DNA from: Patulibacter americanus DSM 16676
GTDB lineage: Bacteria > Actinomycetota > Thermoleophilia > Solirubrobacterales > Solirubrobacteraceae
Direction: 5' to 3'
NCBI RefSeq assembly: GCF_000420025.1
Contig: NZ_ATUD01000003.1
Coordinates: forward strand, 336,994 to 400,993
DNA: 64,000 nucleotides
The notes under the pieces: generated by a model
Database searches by the model: none
What the model was told of the DNA's origin: nothing
Seen by the model: only the letters and a program-made list of their open reading frames with translations
In this document: in pieces, positions 29,731 through 38,211 of the stretch
Position numbering within the stretch: position 1 is the stretch's first letter
How the letters are laid out: every line of letters begins with the position of its first letter
Position numbers and translations under genes: made by a program

Positions 29731-30354
29731 GTGCTCTTCACCACCGCAGACGACGTCCACGACACCCTCGGCCGGCTCATGCAGGAGCTCGCGACCGACC
29801 AGGAGGTCGGGCTGCGCCTGTCCCGCCTGGACTCCGTCGTCCAGCTGCGCTACCGCAACCCCGACACGACGGTGACGCTCGTCGCACGCGAGGGCGACGC
29901 TCCCGCCGTGCACCTGGGCGACGTCCCGGAGGGCACCCCGAACCCCGAGGTCATCCTCACGCTCGACGCCGACACGGGCCACGAGCTGTGGCTCGGCCGC
30001 CAGAACCTCACGATCGCCATCGCCCGCGGCGCGATCCAGGCCAAGGGCGACAACCGCCGGGTCCTGGACCTGCTCGGGATGAACGACGTCATCGCCCCGC
30101 ACTACGAGGCGCTGCTGCGCGCCACGGGCCGCGAGGCGCTCATCGACCCGCAGCCCGTCCCGGACGGCGCGCCGGCCGAGGGCGAGGAGCCGGCCGGCGA
30201 CGCCGCCGAGGGCGAGCAGCCCGAGGCGACGGACGCCGAGGCCACGGAGGCCGCCGGCGAGGCCGCGGTCGAGGCGCTCAGCGGCGACGACGACGCGCAG
30301 CAGGCGTCGGGCGCTGAGGCCCAGGTCGCGGAGGACGACGCCGCGGCCCAGTAG
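29731..30354 (+). CDS. SCP2 sterol-binding domain protein
   Basis: A 207-aa protein whose first 130 residues match the SCP2 lipid-transfer fold (VHDTLGRLMQELATDQEVGL, then the strands VVQLRYRNPDTTVTLVAR and the helix NLTIAIARGAIQAKGDNRRV). The domain binds acyl-CoAs or sterol-like lipids. The last 70 residues are an acidic Glu/Ala-rich tail of low complexity. I choose the GTG at 29731. Its position after a thiolase suggests a role in acyl-lipid handling. Its 3' end is 4 nt from the convergent Nudix gene. Confidence 0.82.
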   Translation: MLFTTADDVHDTLGRLMQELATDQEVGLRLSRLDSVVQLRYRNPDTTVTLVAREGDAPAVHLGDVPEGTPNPEVILTLDADTGHELWLGRQNLTIAIARGAIQAKGDNRRVLDLLGMNDVIAPHYEALLRATGREALIDPQPVPDGAPAEGEEPAGDAAEGEQPEATDAEATEAAGEAAVEALSGDDDAQQASGAEAQVAEDDAAAQ

Positions 30355-30358
30355 GCGC

Positions 30359-31021
30359 TCAGGCGTCCGGCGGGCGGGTCTCGCCCGCCGGGACGTCGCC
30401 CGCGCGGTAGCGGACCGTGCGGCCGTCCGGGCCCGGGATGACGAGGGCCGGCTCGCCGTCCGTGTCGTCGAAGCGCGGGACGACCGGGTCCGGCACGCCG
30501 CCGGGGCAGTCCGCGAACGCCTCCTCGGTGGTGGCGTAGCGGGCGAGGTGCTCGAGCTGGCGCAGCGTCGGGAACGCCAGCACCGCGCGGCCCTCCTCCG
30601 CGTCCCGCAGCAGCGTCCTCGGGGTCGCCCAGCGGCTGGCGATGATCTCCTCGCCGTCGATCGTCTCGACGACGTCGGCAGGCACGCGGGCCAGGAAGAA
30701 GACGGTGTCGAAGCGCCGCGGCAGCGGCTCCGGCGTGACCCAGCGGTCGAACGCCACGAGCTCGTCTGCGGCCACGTCGACGCCCGCCTCCTCGCGCAGC
30801 TCACGGGCGGCGGCGACGGGCCACGCGGCCTCGCCCTCCCCGTCCTCCGGATCGACCCGGCCGCCGGGGAACACCCAGAACCCGCCCATGAACCGGGCGG
30901 CGTGGGTGCGCTGGCCGACGAGCACCTCCATGCCGCCAGCGCCGTCGCGCAGCGCGATGACGGCCGCGGCCATGTGCGGCGTGGCGGGGGTGGGGGGCGA
31001 GTCGGGGGCGTCGGAGGACAC
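30359..31021 (-). CDS. Nudix hydrolase
   Basis: A 220-aa Nudix-fold pyrophosphohydrolase. The box runs from GGRVDPEDGEGEAAW to AARELREEAGV, with the metal-binding Glu residues kept but a longer-than-standard loop after GG. Related proteins of this length (NUDT7/NUDT19-like) cleave CoA or acyl-CoA. The fatty acid genes nearby fit, but the substrate is not proven. The start is the GTG at 31021, 4 nt after the upstream lipoprotein stop. An ATG at 30973 (MAAAVIALRDG) is an alternative that still gives the whole domain. Confidence 0.88.
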   Translation of the reverse strand: MSSDAPDSPPTPATPHMAAAVIALRDGAGGMEVLVGQRTHAARFMGGFWVFPGGRVDPEDGEGEAAWPVAAARELREEAGVDVAADELVAFDRWVTPEPLPRRFDTVFFLARVPADVVETIDGEEIIASRWATPRTLLRDAEEGRAVLAFPTLRQLEHLARYATTEEAFADCPGGVPDPVVPRFDDTDGEPALVIPGPDGRTVRYRAGDVPAGETRPPDA

Positions 31022-31025
31022 GGGT

Positions 31026-31628
31026 TCAGCCCTTGGGGACGGAGGTGGCGGCGAAGGCGGCGTAGTCGACCTTCCAGGCGCCGCCGACGCGGCGCATCGG
31101 CACCGGGGTCTGGCCGCCGAGGCTGAGCGTCGCGTGGTCGTCGGCGACCAGCACGTCGGCGTCGCCGATCAGGGCCAGGTCGCGCTTCGACGGGCCGGCG
31201 GCGCCGTTGCCGACGTTCTTGAACAGCTCCTCGCACGACCCGCCCCCGCCGCCCTGCGCGCGCAGCAGCTCCTCGAAGCCGACGGTCCGCGAGCAGATGC
31301 CGTCCGCGTCGCGGTCGGCGATCGCGGCCGCGAACGCCCGGAACGCGCCGCGGACGCTGCGGGCCTGCTCGGCCGAGGCGGGGCGCCCGCCCGCGGCGTA
31401 GTCGCTCAGCGGGGTGGGGGCCGGGGCGGGCGCGGCGCCCGTGGCGGCACCGCGCGAGCCCTGGGCCTGCACGGCGGGGTCCGGGGCGGCGGTCGTCGCC
31501 GCGGGCGCCGCGACGGTGCTCACGGGCCTCGCGGCGGTCGTCGTCGGCTCGTCGCTCCCACATCCCGTCGCACCGGCCAGCAACGTGGCGGCGACGATCA
31601 GGGACGGGAGCGGGCGCAGGCGGATCAC
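31026..31628 (-). CDS. Putative lipoprotein
   Basis: A 200-aa secreted lipoprotein. The GTG at 31628 gives a basic start, a hydrophobic core (SLIVAATLLAGATGC) and a lipobox-like Cys. A Thr/Ala/Pro-rich linker then leads to a compact domain (about 95-200) with two cysteines (GICSRTVGFEELL, GSCEELFKNV) that could form a disulfide, and ends with strands typical of NTF2-like folds. Precise function is unknown. It lies 41 nt behind the MFS exporter and 4 nt before the Nudix gene, so it probably belongs to that transcript. Confidence 0.78.
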   Translation of the reverse strand: MIRLRPLPSLIVAATLLAGATGCGSDEPTTTAARPVSTVAAPAATTAAPDPAVQAQGSRGAATGAAPAPAPTPLSDYAAGGRPASAEQARSVRGAFRAFAAAIADRDADGICSRTVGFEELLRAQGGGGGSCEELFKNVGNGAAGPSKRDLALIGDADVLVADDHATLSLGGQTPVPMRRVGGAWKVDYAAFAATSVPKG

Positions 31629-31669
31629 GGTGGCACGGCGCGGCGGGGACGGCCGCGCCGTCCGCCAGC

Positions 31670-33112
31670 CTAGTCGAGCGCCGGGGCCAGCGGGGCGGCC
31701 TCCGCGGGGGTGCTGGCGTCCGGCGTGGCGCACCGCCGGCCCGGCGCGAGCAGGCCCACGACGGCGCCGATGGCGAGGACGACGCCGCCGACGGGGACCG
31801 CGGCCCGCAGCCCGTCCGTGAACGCCTCGGGCGAGACGTAGGACCCGCTCGACGCGAACACCGTCGCGAGCACGGCCACGCCGAACACGCCGCCGACCTC
31901 GCGGATCATGTTCGTGGCCCCCGACGCCTTGCCGGCCAGCGCGGCGGGCGCGGCGGCGAGGACGGCCCCGGTGACCGGGGCGATGACGAGGCCCATGCCG
32001 GCGCCGGCGAGGACGAACGGGACCACGAAGTCGCCGTAGGGCGCGTCGACGGCCGTGACGGAGGCGAGCCACAGGAGCCCGACGGACTGGAGCGCCATGC
32101 CCGTGACCAGCAGCGGCCGGGCGCCGATCCGGTCGCTCAGGATCCCGGCGATCGGGGCGAAGATCACCGGCATGCCCGTCCAGGGAAGCGTGCGCAGGCC
32201 GGCCTCGAGCGGCCCCATCCCCTGGACGATCTGGAAGAACTGCCCGAGCAGGAAGATCGAGCCGAACATCCCGAAGAACATCGCGAAGACGAGCAGGTTC
32301 GTCGCCGTGAACGGGACGGACCGGAACAGCGACAGGGGCAGCATCGGCGCGCGGGCGCGGCGCTCGAGGACCACGAACGCGGCGAGCACCAGCAGCCCGC
32401 CGGCGATCGAGACGACGACGGTGGCGCTGCCCCAGCCGAGCGCCTGGCTGCGGACGATGCCGAACGTCAGGCCGAAGAGGCCGAGGCTGGAGAGGACGAG
32501 CCCGGGCCGGTCGATCGGGGTGGTCCGGCCGCCCTCGCCGAAGGACTCACGCAGGCCACGGAGGGCGAAGGGCACGAGCACCAGGCCGACGGGCACGTTC
32601 AGCCAGAAGATCCACGACCAGGCGGCGCCCTCGACCACGGCGCCGCCGACCGCGGGCCCGAGCGCCACGCCGAGGCCGGAGACGGCGCCCCACAGCCCGA
32701 TCGCGGGTCCGCGGCGGTCCGCGGGGACGGCGTCGGCCAGGATCGCGAGCGAGAGCGGCGTGATGATCGCGGCACCCAGGCCCTGGAGGGCGCGGGCGGT
32801 GATGAGCAGCTCGATGCTCTGGGACATCGCCGCAAGGGCGCTGGCGGCCGTGAAGACGAGCAGGCCCACGACGAACATCCGCCTGCGACCGAACCGGTCG
32901 CCGATCGCCGCGCCGGTGAGCAGGAAGACGGCGAACGCGAGCGTGTAGGCGTTGACGGTCCACTCGAGGGCCTCGAGCGAGCCGCCGAGGTCGTCGCGGA
33001 TCGAGGGCAGGGCGACGCCGACGACGAGGTTGTCGAGCGACGTCATGAAGACCGCGACGGCTACGAGGAGGACGGCGCGGAAGGGGTGGGCGAGGGGCGG
33101 TGGGGTGCTCAT
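31670..33112 (-). CDS. MFS drug exporter, EmrB/QacA (DHA2) type
   Basis: A 480-aa transporter with about 14 membrane segments. DHA2 markers include LDNLVVGVALPSIRDDLG in helix 1, the motif A loop GAAIGDRFGRRRMFVVGLLV and the antiporter motif GLWGAVSGLGVALGPAVGG. Such proteins use the proton gradient to expel drugs, dyes or other toxic compounds. It follows its likely regulator, a TetR gene, in the same direction. A 16-bp palindrome similar to the one at the tetR start sits 80 bp upstream (33192-33207), so induction by an exported compound is likely. Confidence 0.93.
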   Translation of the reverse strand: MSTPPPLAHPFRAVLLVAVAVFMTSLDNLVVGVALPSIRDDLGGSLEALEWTVNAYTLAFAVFLLTGAAIGDRFGRRRMFVVGLLVFTAASALAAMSQSIELLITARALQGLGAAIITPLSLAILADAVPADRRGPAIGLWGAVSGLGVALGPAVGGAVVEGAAWSWIFWLNVPVGLVLVPFALRGLRESFGEGGRTTPIDRPGLVLSSLGLFGLTFGIVRSQALGWGSATVVVSIAGGLLVLAAFVVLERRARAPMLPLSLFRSVPFTATNLLVFAMFFGMFGSIFLLGQFFQIVQGMGPLEAGLRTLPWTGMPVIFAPIAGILSDRIGARPLLVTGMALQSVGLLWLASVTAVDAPYGDFVVPFVLAGAGMGLVIAPVTGAVLAAAPAALAGKASGATNMIREVGGVFGVAVLATVFASSGSYVSPEAFTDGLRAAVPVGGVVLAIGAVVGLLAPGRRCATPDASTPAEAAPLAPALD

Positions 33113-33191
33113 GGGATCTCCGGGGGCTTGGGGCGGGTGGCTGCGGGGCCGGGGGTGCAGGGCGAAGAGGTGTGGGCGTGCGGCGTAGAGC

Positions 33192-33207
33192 GTGAGCACT
33201 CGCTCAC
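33192..33207. promoter_or_regulatory. TetR operator-like palindrome before the MFS gene
   Basis: GTGAGC-ACTC-GCTCAC is a perfect 6-4-6 inverted repeat about 80 bp upstream of the MFS start. It shares the GTGAG...CTCAC arms and 16-bp length with the palindrome at the tetR start. I infer that both bind the same TetR dimer. Confidence 0.65.
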
Positions 33208-33251
33208 ATTGGGCCGCGAGCGGGCCGCGTTGGGGCGACGGGACCGGGGCG

Positions 33252-33887
33252 TTACGGCCTCGGGGCGTCCTCCGGATCGGCGGCGGAGGTGCTGGCCGCT
33301 GCCGGGTCGCCGGCCGGCGGAGCGCACGGGACGTCGCCGGGCAGCTCCTTCACGGGGGCGAGCGCGCGGGCCCAGGGGGCGTCGAGCTCGCTCAGGCCGA
33401 GGGCTACGGCGACGTTCATGAGCATGCCCTCGGCGAAGAACGCGCGGAGCGCCTCGGGCTCCGCGCCGGACGCCCGCTCCACGACGCCGTAGAGGTCGGC
33501 GAACGAGGCGCGCATCGCCGCGCGGATCTCGGGGTGCGTGGGCGAGGCCGCGTGCGCGTGGAGCTGCACGAGGACCGTGTCGCGCTCGCGCAGGAGGGCG
33601 GCGTAGGCGGCGCCCATCGCGGGGCCGGGGTCCTCGCCGCGCGCCCGGGCCTCCTCGGCGGCGTGCGCGAAGCGCTCCCGGATGATCCGGTTGCAGCGCG
33701 CGACGACGGCCACGTTCAGGTCCTCCTTCGCCGGGAAGAGGCGGAAGAGGTAGGCGTGCGAGATGCCCGCCGCCTGCGCGATCGCCAGCGTCGGCGTGCC
33801 GTCGAATCCCCGCTCCGCGATCAGCGGCATCGCCGCCTCGAGGATCTCGGCACGGCGCTCCTCGGCGCTCTTGCGGGGGATCGGCAT
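33252..33887 (-). CDS. TetR-family regulator of the MFS exporter
   Basis: A 211-aa TetR/AcrR regulator. The N-terminal HTH (AEILEAAMPLIAERGFDGTP, then LAIAQAAGISHAYLFRLFPA) is typical, and the C-terminal helices form a ligand-binding and dimer domain. It is preceded 5 bp upstream by a perfect palindrome, and a similar one lies before the MFS gene downstream, so it probably represses both. A Pro/Ala-rich tail ends the protein. The start is the ATG at 33887. Confidence 0.92.
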   Translation of the reverse strand: MPIPRKSAEERRAEILEAAMPLIAERGFDGTPTLAIAQAAGISHAYLFRLFPAKEDLNVAVVARCNRIIRERFAHAAEEARARGEDPGPAMGAAYAALLRERDTVLVQLHAHAASPTHPEIRAAMRASFADLYGVVERASGAEPEALRAFFAEGMLMNVAVALGLSELDAPWARALAPVKELPGDVPCAPPAGDPAAASTSAADPEDAPRP

Positions 33888-33891
33888 TGCG

Positions 33892-33907
33892 GTGAGTGTC
33901 CACTCAC
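33892..33907. promoter_or_regulatory. TetR operator-like palindrome at the tetR start
   Basis: GTGAGTG-TC-CACTCAC is a perfect 7-2-7 inverted repeat directly upstream of the tetR ATG. Its position would let the bound protein block transcription start or early elongation of its own gene. The 257 bp from here to 34165 hold no other recognisable element. Confidence 0.7.
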
Positions 33908-34164
33908 TTCCTTCCTTTGTCAAGTCGCGGTTGGCTGGCGGCCCCGGCCGGGACAGCGCTCGGCCGCGCGGTGCCGGGACGCCGCGCAGGAGGGTGTGGT
34001 CCGGCTCCGGCCGGGCTCGGCGGCCGGGCAGGTACGGACCCGGGCCGCCCTGGCCGGGTCGCGCCGGCATGCCCCGGCGGGTCGGGGCGGTCAGTCGCCG
34101 GCCGGATCCGGCGTTCCGGCCCGGCCGGCGTCCTGGCGCGGGCCGGCCCCCTACTCTCTCTCGG

Positions 34165-35484
34165 GTGAATGACCCGTCCGCGCGGACGGCTTCGCGCGCC
34201 GGGCGGGGTGTCGTGGCCGAGGCCCTCGGGCCCGAGTGGGCCCTCGCGCTGCGCGAGGCCGCCTCCGCCTTCCTGCTGTCGCGCGCCGTCGTCTGGATCG
34301 CCGGCGTGCTGGCGATCGTGCTGTTCGGGTGGGCGGAGTCCCGGGGGGCGCGGCTCGACCCGCTGTGGGCCTGCCGGCCGACCGGCACGGCGGGCGTCGA
34401 CGCGCTCGTGGCCCCGGGCTGCCGGTGGGACAGCACGTGGTACCTCGAGATCGCCGGGGGCGGTTACTCGCCGACGGATCCGGCGCGCTCCGCGTTCTTC
34501 CCGCTCTACCCGCTGCTCGTGAGCGTCGTCTCGGCCCCACTCGGCGGCGCGCTGCTGCCTGCGGGCCTGCTCGTCTCGTGGAGCTGCGCGCTCGGGTTCC
34601 TGACGCTGCTGCACCACACGGTCGCTCGCGCTCGCGGCGCGGCCACCGCCTCGACCGTGGTGAAGGTCGCGGCGTACGTCCCCCCGGCGATCTTCCTCTC
34701 GGCCGTCTACACCGAGGCGCTGTTCCTCCTGCTCTCGCTCGGGGCCCTCGTGGCGGCGCGTCGCGACCGCTGGATGCTCGCCGGGATCCTGGGGGCGATC
34801 GGCGCCTCGTGTCGGTCCATCGGGATCCTCATCGCCATCCCGCTGGCCGTGGAGTACCTGTGGGGGCGGCGCGGCCGCGGCGAGACGCGGCTCGTCGACC
34901 GGTGGTGGCGCCCGCGCCACGCGCTGCGGCCCGACGTGCTGTGGATCGGCCTGGTGCCGCTCGGGTTCCTCGCCTACGCCGCGTTCCTCGGGGTGGCCAC
35001 CGGCGACCCGATGGGGGCGGTGCGCGCGCAGGGCGACTGGGAGCGGCACTTCCTGACGCCGATCGGCGGGCTGCTGGCGGCGGTCGGCGTCGTCGTCGGC
35101 CGGATCGGCGACCTGGCCGGCCTCTGGTACATGGCGCCGCTGGCCCCCGGGCAGGTGCCCGCGCTCGCGCTCACCCGCGACGTCGTCCTGCTGCTCTTCG
35201 TCGGAGCCGCGCTCGCCGTCCTCTGGTGGGGCCGGGGGCGCGTGCCGGTGAGCTGGTGGATCTGGGGCGTCGTCTCGCTCGCCTACCCGCTCTCGGTCCC
35301 GTCGTTCCAGCAGCCGCTGATGTCGCTGCCGCGGTTCACGATGGCGTGCTTCCCGATCGTCGTGATGCTCGGCCTGTGGGCGCACCGCGGCGGTGCGAAG
35401 CGCTGGCGCTGGCTCGCCCCGACCCTGCTCGGCCTGCAGGCGGCGTGGGCCGTCCTGTTCGTCACCTGGACGTGGGCGCCGTGA
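34165..35484 (+). CDS. PIG-V-type membrane mannosyltransferase
   Basis: A 439-aa polytopic membrane protein of the GT-C/PIG-V class, with 9-11 hydrophobic segments. Diagnostic patterns are CRWDSTWYLEIAGGGYSP, SAFFPLYPLLVSVVSAPLGG and AVYTEALFLLLSLGALVAAR. These enzymes use polyprenyl-phosphate sugars to add mannose on the outer face of the membrane. Acceptor unknown. It starts at the GTG at 34165. Its 3' end overlaps the convergent AraC-type gene by 23 bp. Confidence 0.85.
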   Translation: MNDPSARTASRAGRGVVAEALGPEWALALREAASAFLLSRAVVWIAGVLAIVLFGWAESRGARLDPLWACRPTGTAGVDALVAPGCRWDSTWYLEIAGGGYSPTDPARSAFFPLYPLLVSVVSAPLGGALLPAGLLVSWSCALGFLTLLHHTVARARGAATASTVVKVAAYVPPAIFLSAVYTEALFLLLSLGALVAARRDRWMLAGILGAIGASCRSIGILIAIPLAVEYLWGRRGRGETRLVDRWWRPRHALRPDVLWIGLVPLGFLAYAAFLGVATGDPMGAVRAQGDWERHFLTPIGGLLAAVGVVVGRIGDLAGLWYMAPLAPGQVPALALTRDVVLLLFVGAALAVLWWGRGRVPVSWWIWGVVSLAYPLSVPSFQQPLMSLPRFTMACFPIVVMLGLWAHRGGAKRWRWLAPTLLGLQAAWAVLFVTWTWAP

Positions 35485-36442
35485 GGGCCGGCGGCGGCGT
35501 CGCGCGGGTGCGGAACGCCTCGCGGTAGCGCTGCGGGCTCACGCCGACGACCCGGCGGAAGCGGTCGCGAAACGTGGCCGGCGAGGCGAACCCGGCGCGG
35601 CGCGCGATCCGGGCCACGGAGAGGTCCGTCGTCTCGAGCAGGCCCTGGGCCGCGCGGATGCGGGCGCGCAGCAGCCACTGCAGCGGCGTGGTCCCCGTCT
35701 GGCGGCGGAACTGCCGCGAGAGCGTGCGGCTGCTCATCATCGCGACGGCCGCGATGTCGTCCACGTCGAGGTCCTGGTCCAGGTGCTCCTCGATCCACGC
35801 GAGGACGGGGGCCAGCGACGACCCGCTCGGGGCCGGGGGCTCGTGCGCGATGAACTGCGACTGACCGCCGGGACGCTCGAGCGGCATGACGGCGTCGCGC
35901 GCGGCCTCGGCGGCCACCGCCGCGCCGTGGTCCGTGCGGATCATGTGCAGGCAGAGGTCGAGGCCGGCGGCGGCCCCGGCCGACGTCAGCACCGAGCCGT
36001 CGTCGACGAAGAGGACGTCGGGGTCGACCTCGACCGCGGGGTGCAGGCGGGCGAGGTCGGCCGCGCCCCGCCAGTGGGTCGTCGCCCGTCGCCCGTCGAG
36101 CAGCCCGGCCTGCGCCAGGACGAACGCCCCGCTGCAGATCGAGGCGATCCGGCAGCCGGCCGCCGCCGCGTCCCGGAGCGCGTCGAGCGTGGCCGGCGGG
36201 GACGGCCGGAGCGGGTCGGTCGTGCCCGGGACGACGATCGTGTCGGCCCCGCGCAGCTCGTCGAGGCCCCACGGCGCCCGCACGCCGAACAGCCCGGCCG
36301 AGACCTCGTCCTCGGGAGCGCAGACGCGGACGCGGTAGGCCGGCCGACCGTCGGCGAGACGTGGGCGCGAGAACCCGTCCGCGGCGATGGCGAGGTCGAG
36401 CGGCACGACCCCGTCGAGGGCCAGGACGGCGACGGCGATCAT
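35462..36442 (-). CDS. GlxA-type AraC-family regulator with DJ-1/PfpI domain
   Basis: A 326-aa transcription regulator. Residues 1-190 form a class I glutamine amidotransferase-like (DJ-1/PfpI) domain, with the elbow Cys in GCRIASICSGAFVLAQAGLL and the downstream TTHW. Residues about 220-315 contain the two AraC HTH motifs (DIAAVAMMSSRTLSRQFRRQ and VARIARRAGFASPATFRDRF). Relatives (GlxA, GbdR, ArgR-like) control amine and amino-acid use. The effector here is not known. It starts at the ATG at 36442 and is divergent from a small membrane-protein gene. Confidence 0.92.
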   Translation of the reverse strand: MIAVAVLALDGVVPLDLAIAADGFSRPRLADGRPAYRVRVCAPEDEVSAGLFGVRAPWGLDELRGADTIVVPGTTDPLRPSPPATLDALRDAAAAGCRIASICSGAFVLAQAGLLDGRRATTHWRGAADLARLHPAVEVDPDVLFVDDGSVLTSAGAAAGLDLCLHMIRTDHGAAVAAEAARDAVMPLERPGGQSQFIAHEPPAPSGSSLAPVLAWIEEHLDQDLDVDDIAAVAMMSSRTLSRQFRRQTGTTPLQWLLRARIRAAQGLLETTDLSVARIARRAGFASPATFRDRFRRVVGVSPQRYREAFRTRATPPPALTAPTSR

Positions 36443-36598
36443 GGCCGGATCCACCCCGGGGGCGTCGGGAGGAGGTGAGGCGTCGCGGGCACGGAAAGCA
36501 GTCTGGCAGTGCCGTTCGGGACCCGTCTGGCCCGTGGCCGAAACCACGCGCAAGATGGCGTTTCTGCCATCCCGGCCGGCCCTAGGATCGGCGGCCGA

Positions 36599-37069
36599 AT
36601 GACGAAGCTCCTGCTGAGCGTCCACGTGCTGGCCGCGATCCTCACCATCGGCCCGGTCGCGGTCGTGGCCAGCCTGTTCCCCCGCTACGCCCGCGAGGCC
36701 CTCGACGGGACGGGCGAGGCGGACCCCGGGGTCGTGCGGGTGCTGCACCGCGTGACCCGGGTCTACGCGGTCCTCGGCGTGCTCGTCCCCGCCTTCGGCT
36801 TCGCGACGGCCGCGTCGCTGGGGGTGCTCGGCGACGCGTGGTTCCTCGCCTCGATCGCGCTCACGGCCGCGGCGGCAGCGCTGCTCGTGGGCGGCATCGT
36901 CCCCGGGCAGGAGCGGCTGCTGCGGGTCGTGGTCGGGCCGGAGGAGCCGCCGGCGTCGTGGCGGTCCGAGGTCGTGCGGCTCGGCATGCGCACCGGGATC
37001 TTCAACCTGCTCTGGGCGATCGTCGTGGTGCTGATGATCGTGCGCCCCGGTTCGACGACGGGCGCCTGA
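36599..37069 (+). CDS. DUF2269-like integral membrane protein
   Basis: A 156-aa membrane protein with four hydrophobic helices (about 5-25, 53-75, 80-103 and 132-150). The opening LLSVHVLAAILTIGPVAVVA resembles DUF2269/YkoI-region membrane proteins, with a helix-1 His as in cytochrome-b-like folds. Function unknown. Its stop overlaps the next start (TGATG), so the two small membrane proteins are coupled. Confidence 0.78.
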   Translation: MTKLLLSVHVLAAILTIGPVAVVASLFPRYAREALDGTGEADPGVVRVLHRVTRVYAVLGVLVPAFGFATAASLGVLGDAWFLASIALTAAAAALLVGGIVPGQERLLRVVVGPEEPPASWRSEVVRLGMRTGIFNLLWAIVVVLMIVRPGSTTGA

Positions 37070-37314
37070 TGGCGTTCGGGTCCGGGGCGCTGCGGGTCGC
37101 CGCGTTGGTCGAGGCGCTGACCCTCGCGGCCCTGCTGCTCAACGTCGCCACCGTCCACGCGGCGCCCGTCAGCGCGTTCCTCGGGCCGCTGCACGGGGCG
37201 GCGTACCTCGCGTCGATCGCGCTGGTGCTGACGACCCCCGGCGCACCGCGCGGCGCCAGGCTGCGCGTGCTGATCCCGGGGGTCGGCGGGCTGCTCGCGC
37301 AGCGGCGTCTCTAG
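37069..37314 (+). CDS. DUF3817-like small membrane protein
   Basis: An 81-aa membrane protein with two to three helices. RVAALVEALTLAALLLNVAT followed by FLGPLHGAAYLASIALVL matches the DUF3817 pattern (a Glu in helix 1 and a GPLHG loop). No function is established for that family. It starts inside the stop of the DUF2269-like gene, and its end overlaps convergent exonuclease III by 4 nt. Confidence 0.78.
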   Translation: MAFGSGALRVAALVEALTLAALLLNVATVHAAPVSAFLGPLHGAAYLASIALVLTTPGAPRGARLRVLIPGVGGLLAQRRL

Positions 37315-38141
37315 GCCGCGGGGTGCAGGTCGACCACGAGCGGGACGTGGTCGGAGGGCTTGGAGCCCTTGCGGTAGTCCCGGGCGATCCAGACGGAGTC
37401 GATGCGCTCGGCCGTGGCGGTGTCGAGCATCGCGAGGTCGATGCGGAGGCCCTGGTTCTTGTGGAACGAGCCGGCGCGGTAGTCCCACCACGTGAAGACG
37501 GGCTCGCCCGCCAGGTCGCGCGCGCCGTTGTAGCGGTCGTGCGCGTCGACGAGCGGTCCCGCCTCGAGCACGGCGCGCAGGGCGGCGCGCTCGGGCTCGG
37601 AGGTGTGGGTGTGGCCCTCGAAGCGCGCGACGTTCCAGACGTCCTGGTCCGTGGGGCACACGTTGACGTCCCCGAGCACCGCGACCGGTCCGGCGTCGGC
37701 GAGCACGCGGACGCGGTCGGCCATCTCGCGGAAGAACTGCAGCTTGGCCTGGTAGTCCGGGTGGTCCAGCGCCTTGCCGTTGGGCACGTAGACCGAGACG
37801 ACGACGGTGTCGCCCACCCGCGTCTCGACCCAGCGGGCCTGCGTGGGGTCGGGCTCGCCGGGCAGCCCGCGGACGGTGTGGGAGCTGGCCTCCGTGGCCG
37901 GGTCTCCGTCGCCGGGCTCCGCGGCGTCGATCCGCGTGAGCACCGCCACGCCGTTCCACGGACCGCCCGAGTGGTCGTCGATCCGGTAGCCGGCCTCGGC
38001 GATCGGCCCGCGCGGCAGCTGCGCCTCGGCGCACTTCGTCTCCTGCAGGCAGAGCGCGTCCGGCTCGAGCTCGGCGAGCAGCTCGAGCACGCGCGGCAGG
38101 CGGGCGCGGAGCGAGGCGACGTTCCAGGAGATCAGGCGCAC
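37311..38141 (-). CDS. xthA: Exodeoxyribonuclease III / AP endonuclease
   Basis: A 276-aa EEP-fold nuclease that cuts abasic sites and trims 3' ends in base-excision repair. Motifs in order are LISWNVASLRA (Asn), LCLQETKCAE (metal Glu), VYVPNGKALDHPDYQAKL (Tyr), VLGDVNVCPTDQDVW (Asp/Asn) and the C-terminal RIDLAML with KPSDHVPLVV (Asp-His). All catalytic residues are present. I use the GTG at 38141, the codon at which the first strand begins. Confidence 0.94.
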   Translation of the reverse strand: MRLISWNVASLRARLPRVLELLAELEPDALCLQETKCAEAQLPRGPIAEAGYRIDDHSGGPWNGVAVLTRIDAAEPGDGDPATEASSHTVRGLPGEPDPTQARWVETRVGDTVVVSVYVPNGKALDHPDYQAKLQFFREMADRVRVLADAGPVAVLGDVNVCPTDQDVWNVARFEGHTHTSEPERAALRAVLEAGPLVDAHDRYNGARDLAGEPVFTWWDYRAGSFHKNQGLRIDLAMLDTATAERIDSVWIARDYRKGSKPSDHVPLVVDLHPAA

Positions 38142-38211
38142 CCGGTCATCGTGCCGGGTGGGGCGGTCGGGGTGCTCCTTGGCGGGTGCGGACAGTGGTG
38201 CGAGGAACGGT

